Source of the DNA: Chryseobacterium sp. c4a
GTDB lineage: Bacteria > Bacteroidota > Bacteroidia > Flavobacteriales > Weeksellaceae
Length of the DNA stretch: 64,000 nucleotides
Assembly (NCBI RefSeq): GCF_009900745.1
Contig: NZ_WXVU01000006.1
Span: forward strand, 181,708-245,707
Reading direction: 5' to 3'
The position numbers and the translations under genes are program-made. Shown here piece after piece: positions 16,932 through 25,641 of the stretch. Below the pieces are notes generated by a model, which saw nothing but the letters and a program-made list of their open reading frames with translations, ran no database searches and had not been told where the DNA came from. Every line of letters begins with the position of its first letter. Positions within the stretch are counted from its first letter, which is position 1.

Positions 16932-18647
16932 ATGAGCATAGAATATTTCGTAGAGGGAAAAATAAAAATTGAGGTAAAAGGTGATTATAAGGTGTTTTCT
17001 AAGGGAAACATCAATTTCAATAGTGAAAACGCTCTGGAACAATCGGCAACAGAATCCGGGGTTAGCTATAATAAAGCAAAGACAATACATCCTAATGATA
17101 AACCTGTCAATTTTTTAGATGTGAGTCTCAATCTTTTTTTTGATGGAACCCAAAACAATAAAACCAATACTGAAGCCAGGAATACAACCTCAAGAAATCA
17201 TCAGGTATACCTTGAAACAGGAAATAAGAATGATGACAGCTATGAAAATGAATATTCCAATATAGCGCGAGGATTCGATGCCATAGATCCAGATGCCCAA
17301 AATCAGTTATCCTGGTATATAGAGGGCATAGGCACAGAGGATCTTGAATCGGATACTGTTTTTCCGGGAGTGGCGTTGGGGATGGGAAGCACTGGGGTGC
17401 AGGCCAAAGTAGTAAAAGGATGTATAAAAGGAGCGGAGGTTCTGAAAAAAAAGTATGAAGAAAGTGATATTGTTATAAGTACATTAAAAGTTAATGTATA
17501 CGGCTTTAGCCGCGGGGCAACGGCAGCAAGGCACTTCCTGCATATTGCTACGTCTCCTGCTCTTACAAGAGAAGACCCTGCAGCAGGTATTGCCGGAGCT
17601 TTGAAGTCAGATTACGAAATCATCCGCCCGCCTTATCCTGTACCTGGCGGAGAAAAAAGAGTAAAGCGGAATCATCCTCTTGTAGAACAATATGGCTATT
17701 TTGGGGCATGCCTTGCCTACACAGGGTTAACCATAAACAAAATATTGTTTAATTTTGTTGGGTTGTATGATACGGTAGCCTCTTATGGAGTAGATCACAG
17801 AGGAAAAAAAGTAGCAGGAATGCCTCTTATTGAAGATGACACTAAGCAGTTGGGTCTGAATGCTGTGAAAAAAGCTTATTTTGTATTGCAGCTGGCCTCA
17901 GACGATGAGTACCGGGATAATTTTGATTTAACCAATATTGATAGTGCGGGTCTGCATGGTCTGGAGTTTACCCTTCCCGGGGTACACTCCGACATTGGCG
18001 GCTCTTACCTCAATGACAGTGAAGAATTATCCGTATTGTATTGTGAGGTTTATGATGTATACAAAAATCCTAAAACCCATAAAGAATGTGAAGCCTTCAA
18101 AAAAATAGTAGTGGAAGAAGGCTGGTATAATGAAGACCAGTTGGAAATCAGACATTTTTATCAGAAAGATGTAGGGTATGACAAAATTTGGAACAAAGGA
18201 CTGATGTATTACGGGTTGATCGGCAGACGGAAATTGTACAATACCTACGACAGGATCCCTCTGAATCAGATGTTCCATTATTCCTCTCAGTTTGGAGTGG
18301 AGTATATAAATGAAAGGATTAATAAGAAACATAGTACCGAAGAAGATCCGTTTATTCATAGAGTGTACGGTCAATTGGTAAATTATATGAATACCTGCAA
18401 TACTTTTCGCAATGGCTATGTAGAGCAGCCTCATTCTTCGGCTGCAGAATATGTGCAGGGTCTTAAAAAGATAAGCTATCTGGATAAAATTGATGAAAAC
18501 GACCTGAAAATCCTGCGGGGGCAATACCTCCACTGGTCAGTAAAGGCCAACCAGATAGGATTGGATGTAAAACCTTATGATAATGGCCCCAAAAAGAAAG
18601 GCGCCCTGGAAAATAAACACCGAAAAAGAAATATACAAAATGGTTAG
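16932..18647 (+). CDS. DUF2235/Tle1-like phospholipase, putative T6SS effector
   Basis: Alpha/beta-hydrolase of the DUF2235 family, which includes Tle1-type phospholipase effectors of type VI secretion. An N-terminal extension of about 60 residues precedes the family opening LNLFFDGTQNN. The nucleophile Ser is near residue 193 in VYGFSRGAT (GxSxG), Asp near 280 in GLYDTVASYG, and His near 352 in PGVHSDIGGSY. No signal peptide is present, as expected for a T6SS or eCIS cargo. The stop overlaps the next gene by 8 bp. The following DUF2931 lipoprotein is a reasonable periplasmic immunity protein. No T6SS structural genes lie in this window, so delivery is inferred. Confidence 0.8.
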   Translation: MSIEYFVEGKIKIEVKGDYKVFSKGNINFNSENALEQSATESGVSYNKAKTIHPNDKPVNFLDVSLNLFFDGTQNNKTNTEARNTTSRNHQVYLETGNKNDDSYENEYSNIARGFDAIDPDAQNQLSWYIEGIGTEDLESDTVFPGVALGMGSTGVQAKVVKGCIKGAEVLKKKYEESDIVISTLKVNVYGFSRGATAARHFLHIATSPALTREDPAAGIAGALKSDYEIIRPPYPVPGGEKRVKRNHPLVEQYGYFGACLAYTGLTINKILFNFVGLYDTVASYGVDHRGKKVAGMPLIEDDTKQLGLNAVKKAYFVLQLASDDEYRDNFDLTNIDSAGLHGLEFTLPGVHSDIGGSYLNDSEELSVLYCEVYDVYKNPKTHKECEAFKKIVVEEGWYNEDQLEIRHFYQKDVGYDKIWNKGLMYYGLIGRRKLYNTYDRIPLNQMFHYSSQFGVEYINERINKKHSTEEDPFIHRVYGQLVNYMNTCNTFRNGYVEQPHSSAAEYVQGLKKISYLDKIDENDLKILRGQYLHWSVKANQIGLDVKPYDNGPKKKGALENKHRKRNIQNG

Positions 18648-19689
18648 AACATTTATTCACCTCATTTTATTTTTATTTATATTAACTCAGAATATCAGTT
18701 GTCAGATGAAACAGGAACTCCCGGAATATAATGTGCAGATATGCCACCCTAATAATAAGCTAGAGATAGAATTTGTATCCGATTACATCAAAACCCTGGA
18801 AGGAGTTCCTGCCGGTCTACCTTACGGAGGTACTTCAGGAAGCTGGGGAGACTCAGGAAAGGGCTGGACAGAACAGCACGGAACCCCTATTGGGGCAGAC
18901 ATCACGTATTATTCCGGATATGAAGACACCTTCTACAGGCTTAATGTGGATTTCCCGGTAGAGAAAGTAAAAGATTATATGCAGCGTGCCTATGCCGTAT
19001 CAGAAGGAGAAAGCTCCGAACCTTTAGAAGAATACAAAAGACCTGGTAAACAAATTCAATCCGGAGGCGGGAATCCCTATAACAGTTTTACGGATCTGAT
19101 ATTTGGTTTTGCTCCCAAAGGAATGGTTGTAGTATGGCTACAATTTAGTAGTGTAAGAATAGAACTTGGGCGATATCAGGCAGAGGTCATTAAGGACGAT
19201 AAAGCATTAGAGAAAAAATTGTTTGCCTCATGGACGATGAATCGTGAGCAGGTAAAAGCAAGGGATTTTAATCCTGATGCCTCTCCTGTACAATGGGACA
19301 ACTACCGTATCCGATATAACTGGAAGCCTAAAATTACCTCTTCTAATTCCAATTTCAGATTACTTAAAATATATATGGAGTATTACAATGCGGAGCGCGA
19401 AATTATGTTTCGTCCTTGGGTGCTGAGTCCACCCGAAAGAGCCAGGGCTATTCCTAAACAATTAAATTTTGTATGGACTACAGGCAAAGGAGAACAATAT
19501 GTAGGCAAGGCTTTTTTTGATTGGGAAACGACAAATGAAGCATTCAAGAAAGCAGGCGGAAAAGGAAATATAGAATTCAAAATTGCTCCGGATAATGACA
19601 GTTATGAAGTCTTTATTGATAATCAGCCATTAAAAATGGACAGCATGAGAATTTTTAAAGATAATTATGAATATAAAGATTCTTATTAG
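18640..19689 (+). CDS. DUF2931 family lipoprotein, probable immunity protein
   Basis: Protein of 349 residues with a short lipoprotein signal (HLILFLFILTQNISC, Cys as the first mature residue), so probably anchored in the periplasm. Conserved-looking segments are SGSWGDSGKGW, GTPIGADITYYS, YMQRAYAVSEG and IFGFAPKGMVVVWLQF, which I associate with DUF2931. The start at ATG 18640 overlaps the phospholipase stop by 8 bp, so the pair is coupled. This arrangement suits a lipase effector with its immunity partner. Two decayed copies of the same gene lie downstream, which is typical of immunity arrays. The immunity role is inference. Confidence 0.7.
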   Translation: MVRTFIHLILFLFILTQNISCQMKQELPEYNVQICHPNNKLEIEFVSDYIKTLEGVPAGLPYGGTSGSWGDSGKGWTEQHGTPIGADITYYSGYEDTFYRLNVDFPVEKVKDYMQRAYAVSEGESSEPLEEYKRPGKQIQSGGGNPYNSFTDLIFGFAPKGMVVVWLQFSSVRIELGRYQAEVIKDDKALEKKLFASWTMNREQVKARDFNPDASPVQWDNYRIRYNWKPKITSSNSNFRLLKIYMEYYNAEREIMFRPWVLSPPERARAIPKQLNFVWTTGKGEQYVGKAFFDWETTNEAFKKAGGKGNIEFKIAPDNDSYEVFIDNQPLKMDSMRIFKDNYEYKDSY

Positions 19690-19708
19690 GAAAAAAGATA
19701 GGTACAAT

Positions 19709-20761
19709 ATGAGTAAGAAAATTTTTAAATCAGCGACATTGAATAAAGGACTATATATTTTAGGGATATGTTGTAGTATTGTTTGTTTGGGGCAAAAGAT
19801 TCCTAACTTGGAGGGAGAATATTATTTAAAGGGAAGCCAATCAGGCCTTTATATTTTTAATAAAAATCAGTTTCTTATTTTCGGGTATGCTACTGCAGTT
19901 AAAGGAAAAGTCGAGGTGATGGATGATGAGGTAATTTTTAAAGTAGATCATCCTGATAATACTTTTTTATTGTATGGAAGAAACTCCGGAAATGATCGGA
20001 TACTTTTTAATGAAAATATATTAAGATATGGCATTTTCTTTGGAAATTCGTCCACAAAAGAGACAGAACCACTGCTAAAATCTGTACAAAAAGAAGAATC
20101 TGTTTACTGTCGGTCTCATAAATACTTTTTGCCTTATACGAATGATAATTTTTTTATAGTCAGATCCGAAGACGACCCCAATTTATTGACTTATTTTAAT
20201 AATGATAAGAAGTATACAGATCTTTTATTGGAATACCTTCCTGCAGATCCGGATGTGTCCTTTTTAAATGGAATATTTCTTATTAAAAATGGAAAACTAC
20301 ATTTTGATAATAAAAATATACAAAAGAGAGATTTACATCTTACAACTGAAATTAAAAAAATTATAACTGGAATAGATCAGATAGATTCTGTTTTCGATAA
20401 AAACGTTATATATCTTAATGAAGAATATGAACCGGTTGTGAGTGAGACTATTGATCTTAAACAGTATTCTTATAATAAATTATCCAATCAGTATACGAGA
20501 AAGAAAATATTAAAAAGTGATCAAGAAAGTCTTAATATTTTATATAGGTATGATAAAATAAGTCCTATAATATATTCAAATGCTAAATTCAAACAGAACA
20601 TTAATAGTTTTTTAAATATGAAATGTTTAAAAACACCTAAAGCATTTATAGAGGAAAATAATGACAAAAAAGCAAAAGATAGTACGGTCTATATAAAACC
20701 TATGTCAGTGAATGGAACGATTCTGGAAAAACCTGGAAAGAGCAGTATGGAACACCAATAG
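19709..20761 (+). CDS. unrecognised exported protein with chimeric C-terminus
   Basis: Protein of 350 residues with a hydrophobic N-terminal segment (GLYILGICCSIVCLGQK) that may be a signal peptide. I do not recognise the body, which is rich in Asn, Lys and Tyr and strongly AT-biased. ATG 19709 has an AGGAAAAAAGA-type upstream run and lies 19 bp after the DUF2931 stop. The last 18 codons (from about 20707) are read out of frame from DNA homologous to the DUF2931 gene. The original end has therefore been replaced by recombination. It may be a second immunity-type protein of the effector locus. Whether it is functional is unclear. Confidence 0.6.
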   Translation: MSKKIFKSATLNKGLYILGICCSIVCLGQKIPNLEGEYYLKGSQSGLYIFNKNQFLIFGYATAVKGKVEVMDDEVIFKVDHPDNTFLLYGRNSGNDRILFNENILRYGIFFGNSSTKETEPLLKSVQKEESVYCRSHKYFLPYTNDNFFIVRSEDDPNLLTYFNNDKKYTDLLLEYLPADPDVSFLNGIFLIKNGKLHFDNKNIQKRDLHLTTEIKKIITGIDQIDSVFDKNVIYLNEEYEPVVSETIDLKQYSYNKLSNQYTRKKILKSDQESLNILYRYDKISPIIYSNAKFKQNINSFLNMKCLKTPKAFIEENNDKKAKDSTVYIKPMSVNGTILEKPGKSSMEHQ

Positions 20762-21192
20762 GTGTAGATATTACTTACTATTCAAGATATGAAAATCTCC
20801 ATTATCATTGGGATGTAGGCTTTCCGGTGAATAGCATAGAGAATTATATGGAACGAGCTTATTCCAGAGTTGAGGATAAGGAAGGGGAGACTCAGGAATA
20901 TAGGAAGTTAGGAAGAGGTTTTGAATCTGGAGGGAGAAAAGTTTATGACAGTTTTTCTACATTGGTGTTTGGTTTTGCTCCCAAAAGAATGGTGGTAGTA
21001 TAGCTTAAGTTCAGCAACATACGGATAACGACAAATGAAGCATTCAAAAAAGCAGGCGGAAAAAGCAATATAGAATTCAGAATTGCCCCGGATAATGACA
21101 GTTATGAAGTCTTTATTGATAATCAACTACTAAAAATAGACAGCATGAGAATGTTTAAAGATGATAATAATAAATACAAGGATTCTTATTAG
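20707..21192 (+). pseudogene. DUF2931 pseudogene (5'-truncated, nonsense codon, 366-bp in-frame deletion)
   Basis: In one continuous frame this region encodes a second DUF2931 copy, for example SEWNDSGKTWKEQYGTPIG, GVDITYYSRYEN, YMERAYSRVEDKE, LVFGFAPKRMVVV, then TTNEAFKKAGGKSNIEF to KYKDSY. Compared with the intact gene at 18640 it lacks the N-terminal part. A Trp codon has become TAG at 21001-21003. The equivalent of 19162-19527 (122 codons) is missing exactly in frame, joining SNIRI to TTNEAF. The left end fuses out of frame to the preceding gene. The right end keeps the natural stop. Confidence 0.85.
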
Positions 21193-21246
21193 GAAAAAAC
21201 ATCTGGAAAAAGATATATACAAAATGGTTAGAACACTTATTCTGGA
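21193..21246 (+). pseudogene. 5' stub of a third DUF2931 gene
   Basis: The segment TATACAAAATGGTTAGAACA (ATG at 21224) repeats the start region of the DUF2931 gene at 18640, with its ribosome-binding region. The match stops after about six codons at ATTC (about 21242) and joins the right-hand direct repeat. The open reading frame left is only 16 codons. It shows that at least three DUF2931 copies once existed here. Confidence 0.65.
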
Positions 21247-21310
21247 TATTGATATACTAGTATTCACTTGTTGAATAAAAGATGGGCTTAATTTTTTAAG
21301 TCCATTTTTT
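21247..21310 (+). repeat. 64-bp direct repeat with terminator hairpin, right copy
   Basis: Second copy of the element at 16640-16704, identical across the last 49 bp including GGGCTTAATTTTTTAAGTCC and the T-run. Here it would terminate transcripts from the effector locus. Confidence 0.75.
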
Positions 21311-21399
21311 GTTTTATGACGAATATTATCAGGTTTTATCGGCAATTGTGAGTTTATTTACGTAATTTTATTCATTAATTTCAAACGCAAATTATTCTT

Positions 21400-21900
21400 A
21401 TGTACTATAAAAACGATACCATCATCATACGGGAGTTTATCCCTCAGGAACTCCATTTATTTTTAGACCTGTTTAAAAACGAAAACGTTACCCGTTATCT
21501 GCCTTACAAATCTCCTGAAGAATTTAAAGAAATGTTTGAAAAAGCTTTGTTAGATTATAAAGAAGGGCCATTCAGCAGATGGGGAATATTTGATGCTCAG
21601 AATAATGATTTTGTTGGAATGTGTCTGGCCAGAGCTTTTCATCATAATCCTAATCAGGCAGAAATTGGATATATCCTTGGAGAAAACTATTGGGGAAAAG
21701 GAATCGGAACCCAAATATGCAAAGCCCTTACCAGCCATTGCCTTTCAACAGATGAAAAGAAAGAAATTGTTGCCGTAACAGATCTTGATAATATTGGTTC
21801 TCAAAAGGTGCTTCTTAAATGCGGATTTAACAGAAATGAAAATCTGATAGAAGAAAACAGAGAGCTCGCTTATTTTTTATATTCAAAAGAATCAGAATAG
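21400..21900 (+). CDS. GNAT family N-acetyltransferase (RimJ/RimL-like)
   Basis: Acetyl-CoA-dependent N-acetyltransferase of 166 residues. The order of segments is typical of the RimJ/RimL subgroup: IIIREFIPQEL near the start, a central QAEIGYILGENYWGKGIGT with the acetyl-CoA pyrophosphate loop, and the late NIGSQKVLLKCGF. The substrate cannot be read from the sequence; these enzymes modify ribosomal proteins, antibiotics or small amines. It stands alone, immediately right of the effector locus repeat, and ends at a bidirectional terminator shared with the convergent DoxX gene. Confidence 0.85.
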   Translation: MYYKNDTIIIREFIPQELHLFLDLFKNENVTRYLPYKSPEEFKEMFEKALLDYKEGPFSRWGIFDAQNNDFVGMCLARAFHHNPNQAEIGYILGENYWGKGIGTQICKALTSHCLSTDEKKEIVAVTDLDNIGSQKVLLKCGFNRNENLIEENRELAYFLYSKESE

Positions 21901-21917
21901 AGTAAGAAACTGAAAGA

Positions 21918-21960
21918 GAGAAAGTAAACGGAATGATCTTTTCTGTTTACTTTCTCTTTT
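21918..21960. terminator. bidirectional terminator between GNAT and DoxX genes
   Basis: Arms GAGAAAGTAAAC (21918-21929) and GTTTACTTTCTC (21945-21956) are perfectly complementary, with T-runs on the right and A-rich sequence on the left. It separates two convergent genes. Confidence 0.8.
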
Positions 21961-21961
21961 A

Positions 21962-22354
21962 TTATTTACTATTGCTGTCCAGAGAGAGATCATTATCATC
22001 CAATCTGGAAATCAGGATATAAAACAATCCTGCATAAATCATCTGAACCCCCATAGCTTCCCAATTTTCAACCGTACTGCTGCCAAAGAGCAGTAGAATA
22101 ATCAGTGAAGCACCTGCCATAGCTGCAATTCTTGTTTTGAAACCAATGATAAGCATAAGCCCAATAATAAATTCTAAAAAGGGAAGTGCAGTACTGAACA
22201 TTTGCACAAATAATTCGGGAAGCCAGCTTTTTCCAAAACTTTTCACCATTCCGTCAGCAAAATCCTGAAGTTTAGCTAATCTGACTAGTCCATGTCCGAA
22301 AAAATTAATTCCCATCGATAATCGAAGGAAGAAATAGGCTGTTTTTTTATTCAT
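21962..22354 (-). CDS. DoxX family membrane protein
   Basis: Inner-membrane protein of 130 residues with four hydrophobic segments. The first contains the family signature FLRLSMGINFFGHG, followed by LPFLEFIIGLMLIIGFKTR and two C-terminal helices. This is a standard DoxX architecture; members are linked to redox or sulfur metabolism, but functions are mostly untested. It lies on the minus strand, downstream of the polysaccharide deacetylase gene and separated from it by about 40 bp, so co-transcription is possible. No unusual features. Confidence 0.85.
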   Translation of the reverse strand: MNKKTAYFFLRLSMGINFFGHGLVRLAKLQDFADGMVKSFGKSWLPELFVQMFSTALPFLEFIIGLMLIIGFKTRIAAMAGASLIILLLFGSSTVENWEAMGVQMIYAGLFYILISRLDDNDLSLDSNSK

Positions 22355-22397
22355 AGAAATATATTTTGAGTATTATTTTAATCTGAAAGGTAAATTG

Positions 22398-23381
22398 TTA
22401 ATCATTAAACTTTGCTTCGCTATTATCAACAGGAGTATCCGGATCATTTATCACCATTTTAGCAATCTCATCCTTTCTCATAAAGACAACACCCTGTTTC
22501 TCTTTGGTATATTTAATAAATTCTTCCATCGCGTGAACCATTGCAGGAGTTCCACCTATTCTGTCATGGAAACTGATGCTCATCATCCTTCTTTTTGTTC
22601 CTCCTTCCTCATAAAGCCTGTCAAATTCAAACTTTAATTGAGTAAGAAACTGATCGGGACTCCAGTGTTTTCCTTCAATATTGACAATATCATTATTCCT
22701 AAGGGTATACGGAATCACTACGAAATTTTTCCCTTTCACCTTGGTAATAAAAGGCTCATCATGGCTCAGATCATCAATATGGTATAGGAATCCCAGCTCC
22801 TGCAGTACTTTCAGCGTATTGGGACTTCTTCTCAGCCAATTACAGTTGTATCCTACAGCTTTCTGCCCTGTGATCTTTTCAACAACATCCACACCTTGTT
22901 TTACAAATTGTAATTCTTCAGCATACCCCTTATTCCATTGGTTATCCCAGGAAATTCCATGAGCTGCAATCTCATGTCCGCCTTTTACAATAGCTTTTGC
23001 TATTTCCGGATATTTCTCAGCAGCTGTTCCTACTACATGAGAAGTTACTTTGATGTCATATTCTTTCCATAGATCCAGCATTCTGTAAATTCCCTCATTT
23101 CCACCATAACGGTACCAGCTTTCTGCAGGGAGATCCGGCTGGCCTTTAGGAAGTGGGGTATTACTGAAGGGGCTTTCGGCTCCATCAGGCTGACCTCCCG
23201 TTTCAAACTGCATGGATACCGAAATGACCAATTGAGCTCCATTGGGCCAATGCTTCTTCTTTGTTACTGGAAGATTTTTTTCTTCAGGATTACCTTTTCG
23301 CTGTCTGTCGTTAGCTTTAAAACCAGGAATCCAAAATATAGTTGCCGCAAGCAGCATTACAGATTGTCTTATATATTTCAT
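22398..23381 (-). CDS. polysaccharide deacetylase family protein (PuuE/allantoinase-like), exported
   Basis: NodB-type carbohydrate esterase fold in the PuuE-like subgroup (327 residues). An N-terminal signal (SVMLLAATIFWIPGFKAN) indicates export. Visible motifs are ISVSMQFETGGQ in place of the usual first Asp motif, the His motif GGHEIAAHGISWDNQ, and a late SISFHDRIGG. These suggest a hydrolase of C-N or N-acetyl bonds rather than a classical chitin deacetylase. I start at ATG 23381, which gives the signal peptide; an upstream ATG at 23465 would add 28 unlikely residues. It is divergent from an AraC regulator that probably controls it. Confidence 0.8.
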   Translation of the reverse strand: MKYIRQSVMLLAATIFWIPGFKANDRQRKGNPEEKNLPVTKKKHWPNGAQLVISVSMQFETGGQPDGAESPFSNTPLPKGQPDLPAESWYRYGGNEGIYRMLDLWKEYDIKVTSHVVGTAAEKYPEIAKAIVKGGHEIAAHGISWDNQWNKGYAEELQFVKQGVDVVEKITGQKAVGYNCNWLRRSPNTLKVLQELGFLYHIDDLSHDEPFITKVKGKNFVVIPYTLRNNDIVNIEGKHWSPDQFLTQLKFEFDRLYEEGGTKRRMMSISFHDRIGGTPAMVHAMEEFIKYTKEKQGVVFMRKDEIAKMVINDPDTPVDNSEAKFND

Positions 23382-23470
23382 TTTAAATGTATTTATATTG
23401 CAAAATTGACTATTTATCCACCTGCTATTATTGTAAAAATTAATCATAAATTTGTAAAAATCCATTATGC

Positions 23471-24325
23471 ATGAAAAGAATTGTCAATTTCAATTCCTTC
23501 AATATTTTCAGGGTAGAAAAGGAAATCTGGGATATTGAATATCACAATCATAACTTCTACGAATTGATTATCATAGAAAACGGAAATGGCTCTCATCATC
23601 TGAATGGCATTACGTTCCCATACCAAAAAGGAGATGTGTTTCTTCTCAGACCCAGTGATGCGCATGAATTTACCATTAAGAGCAAAACCAGATTCATTTA
23701 TATAAAATTTACAGAAGAATATATTTGGAAAAACTTTTTGATGAACAAGAGAAATGAGCTTAAAAAAATGCTTCAGCTTCTGATGGAAGACCGATCTTTT
23801 ATTTACGAATCTGTGATTAAAAGTGAAACAGATAAAGAACACCTGCTTCAGCTTTCTGGTATTCTCCTGCATGAATTCAGCCATAAAGATCTGTATAATA
23901 AAGAAATTACTGCAGATCTCTTTTCAGGAATTCTCACTATTCTCATCAGAAATACCATGAGTAACACTACAAATCAGAAATGGGTTTCTAAAAATATAAG
24001 CAGAATTGATAGAATCCTCTATTATATAAATGTCAATTTTCTGGATACAGACAGAATGAAAATAGATAACATGGCCAAAGAATTTATGCTTTCCCCCAAT
24101 TATATCAGCAATTATATCAAAAAAGAAACAGGTTTTTCTATTCAGCAGCATATTATCCAATATAAAGTAAAGACTGCAGAAAAATTGTTGCTTCAAAGCC
24201 ATTATAACATCAGTGAAATTGCAGATAAGCTTGGTTTTAATGATGTTAGTCATTTCAATAAAATATTCAAAATCTACAGGAGCCAATCTCCATCTGCCTT
24301 TAAAAAAGAGAATAAAACTTCGTAA
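23471..24325 (+). CDS. AraC family transcriptional regulator
   Basis: 284-residue regulator with an N-terminal cupin sensor (about 1-100; HNHNFYELIIIENGNGSHH, then YQKGDVFLLRPSDAHEF) and a C-terminal double helix-turn-helix (about 185-280; MAKEFMLSPNYISNYIKKE, and ISEIADKLGFNDVSHFNKIFK). The 89-bp region shared with the divergent polysaccharide deacetylase gene suggests it regulates that gene. The ligand is unknown. Motifs are complete, so it should be functional. Confidence 0.88.
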   Translation: MKRIVNFNSFNIFRVEKEIWDIEYHNHNFYELIIIENGNGSHHLNGITFPYQKGDVFLLRPSDAHEFTIKSKTRFIYIKFTEEYIWKNFLMNKRNELKKMLQLLMEDRSFIYESVIKSETDKEHLLQLSGILLHEFSHKDLYNKEITADLFSGILTILIRNTMSNTTNQKWVSKNISRIDRILYYINVNFLDTDRMKIDNMAKEFMLSPNYISNYIKKETGFSIQQHIIQYKVKTAEKLLLQSHYNISEIADKLGFNDVSHFNKIFKIYRSQSPSAFKKENKTS

Positions 24326-24430
24326 GTGTTTCAAAGCACCATAGATAAACCTCCTTTATTGATGAAACGATATTTTGCTTCAATAAAAACATTTCATTAA
24401 TCAGATAATTTGTCATAACTTGCGTAAATT

Positions 24431-24847
24431 ATGATGTCCAAACGTTGCAAATATGCGCTGAAAGCAATGGTCAGATTAGCAAGAAATTACAATCAAGGCT
24501 ATCTGTCCACTTCAATTATTGCACAGGATGAAAACATTCCCAAAAAGTTTCTAGAGCAAATCCTTTTGGAGCTTAAAAGAACTAAACTTGTTAACAGTAA
24601 ACAAGGAAAAGTAGGTGGATATTACTTGCTAAAATCACCTGATGAAGTATCACTGGCAGACATCTACCGTATTTTCGACGGCCCCATTGCATTAACTCCT
24701 TGCGTATCTTTAAACTTCTATGAAGCATGTGACGATTGTGTAGATGAAGCTGAATGTTACCTTAGAAACGAACTTATGATCGTTCGTGAGAAGACCAGAA
24801 AAAGCATGATGGAGGCCACTCTGAACAAGTTTATTGATAAAAAATAA
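24431..24847 (+). CDS. Rrf2 family regulator, probable cysteine/sulfur-assimilation repressor
   Basis: Winged-helix Rrf2 regulator of 138 residues. The N-terminal DNA-binding region has YALKAMVRLARNY, IPKKFLEQILLELKR and GKVGGYYL. A C-terminal Cys cluster has spacing C-x8-C-x2-C-x5-C (PCVSLNFYEACDDC and EAEC), so it may hold an Fe-S cluster as in IscR. It lies 74 bp before cysH with the same orientation. The relevant precedents are CymR (cysteine regulation) and IscR (Fe-S sensing). Control of the cys cluster is inferred from position. Confidence 0.85.
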   Translation: MMSKRCKYALKAMVRLARNYNQGYLSTSIIAQDENIPKKFLEQILLELKRTKLVNSKQGKVGGYYLLKSPDEVSLADIYRIFDGPIALTPCVSLNFYEACDDCVDEAECYLRNELMIVREKTRKSMMEATLNKFIDKK

Positions 24848-24871
24848 TTTTTTTTCATTTAAATTCTACTA

Positions 24872-24906
24872 TTTTGATAGGAGTTATAGAATTTTATATA
24901 TATTTG
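24872..24906 (+). promoter_or_regulatory. promoter of the cys operon
   Basis: TTTTG (24872-24876) and TATATTTG (24899-24906) match the Bacteroidota -33 and -7 boxes with 22-bp spacing. They lie just before the cysH start at 24922. An imperfect dyad between the boxes could host the Rrf2 regulator, but the site cannot be defined by eye. Confidence 0.6.
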
Positions 24907-24921
24907 CATCAACAAAATTGA

Positions 24922-25641
24922 ATGGAAATGGAAAATAGTCTGAAAAATGAATTCGAAAAATTAAAAGAAGAAATCTTAGAAGAGTCTTCTCAACAGGATA
25001 TTTTGAAATCACTAACAGAAATATTTCCGGGTGAAGTAGTGTTTTCAACAAGCTTCAGTTACGAAGATCAGGTCATCACTCATTTGGTAAAAAACCTGAA
25101 TGTAGAGATTTTCACATTAGACACGGGAAGACTTTTTGAACAGACTTATGAAACCTGGGCTTCTACAAAAGCTTTTTTCAAAAAAGAGATCAAAGCTTAC
25201 TATCCGGATACTGAAGAATTGAAAGAATTTGTATCAGAAAACGGGCCCAATTCTTTTTATCAATCCGTAGAGCAGAGAAAAGCATGCTGTACTATTCGTA
25301 AAGTACATCCACTGAAATCTGCTTTGAAAGGATATAAAGTCTGGATTACCGGTTTAAGAGCTGAGCATTCCCCAAACAGGCAGAATATGCCATCATTGGA
25401 ATGGGATGAAGATAACCAGATCATTAAGTTTCATCCACTTCTTCACTGGAACACAGAACAGGTGATAGACTACGTAAAAACTCATCAGCTTCCGTACAAT
25501 TATCTTCATAAAAAAGGATTCGTAAGCATCGGATGTGAGCCCTGTACAAGAGCCATTCAGGAAGGAGAAGATTTCCGAGCAGGCCGCTGGTGGTGGGAAG
25601 ATGCTAACAAAAAGGAATGCGGTCTACATATTCATCAATAA
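24922..25641 (+). CDS. cysH: assimilatory APS/PAPS reductase
   Basis: Reduces adenylyl sulfate to sulfite with thioredoxin. The PAPS_reduct domain shows FSTSFSYEDQVITH near the start, LDTGRLF, and the C-terminal ECGLH with the catalytic Cys. A Cys pair (KACCTIRKVHPL) and a second (IGCEPCTRAI) form the [4Fe-4S] signature that marks the APS-using type. No APS kinase is present in the cluster, which fits direct APS reduction. At 239 residues the length is normal. It leads the operon and lies 13 bp before cysD. Confidence 0.92.
   Translation: MEMENSLKNEFEKLKEEILEESSQQDILKSLTEIFPGEVVFSTSFSYEDQVITHLVKNLNVEIFTLDTGRLFEQTYETWASTKAFFKKEIKAYYPDTEELKEFVSENGPNSFYQSVEQRKACCTIRKVHPLKSALKGYKVWITGLRAEHSPNRQNMPSLEWDEDNQIIKFHPLLHWNTEQVIDYVKTHQLPYNYLHKKGFVSIGCEPCTRAIQEGEDFRAGRWWWEDANKKECGLHIHQ

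Noticed and set aside
18027..18533. 168-codon open frame on the minus strand inside the phospholipase gene
   Set aside because: It lies entirely antisense to a gene with clear catalytic motifs, and its translation is rich in Ile/Phe without family features.
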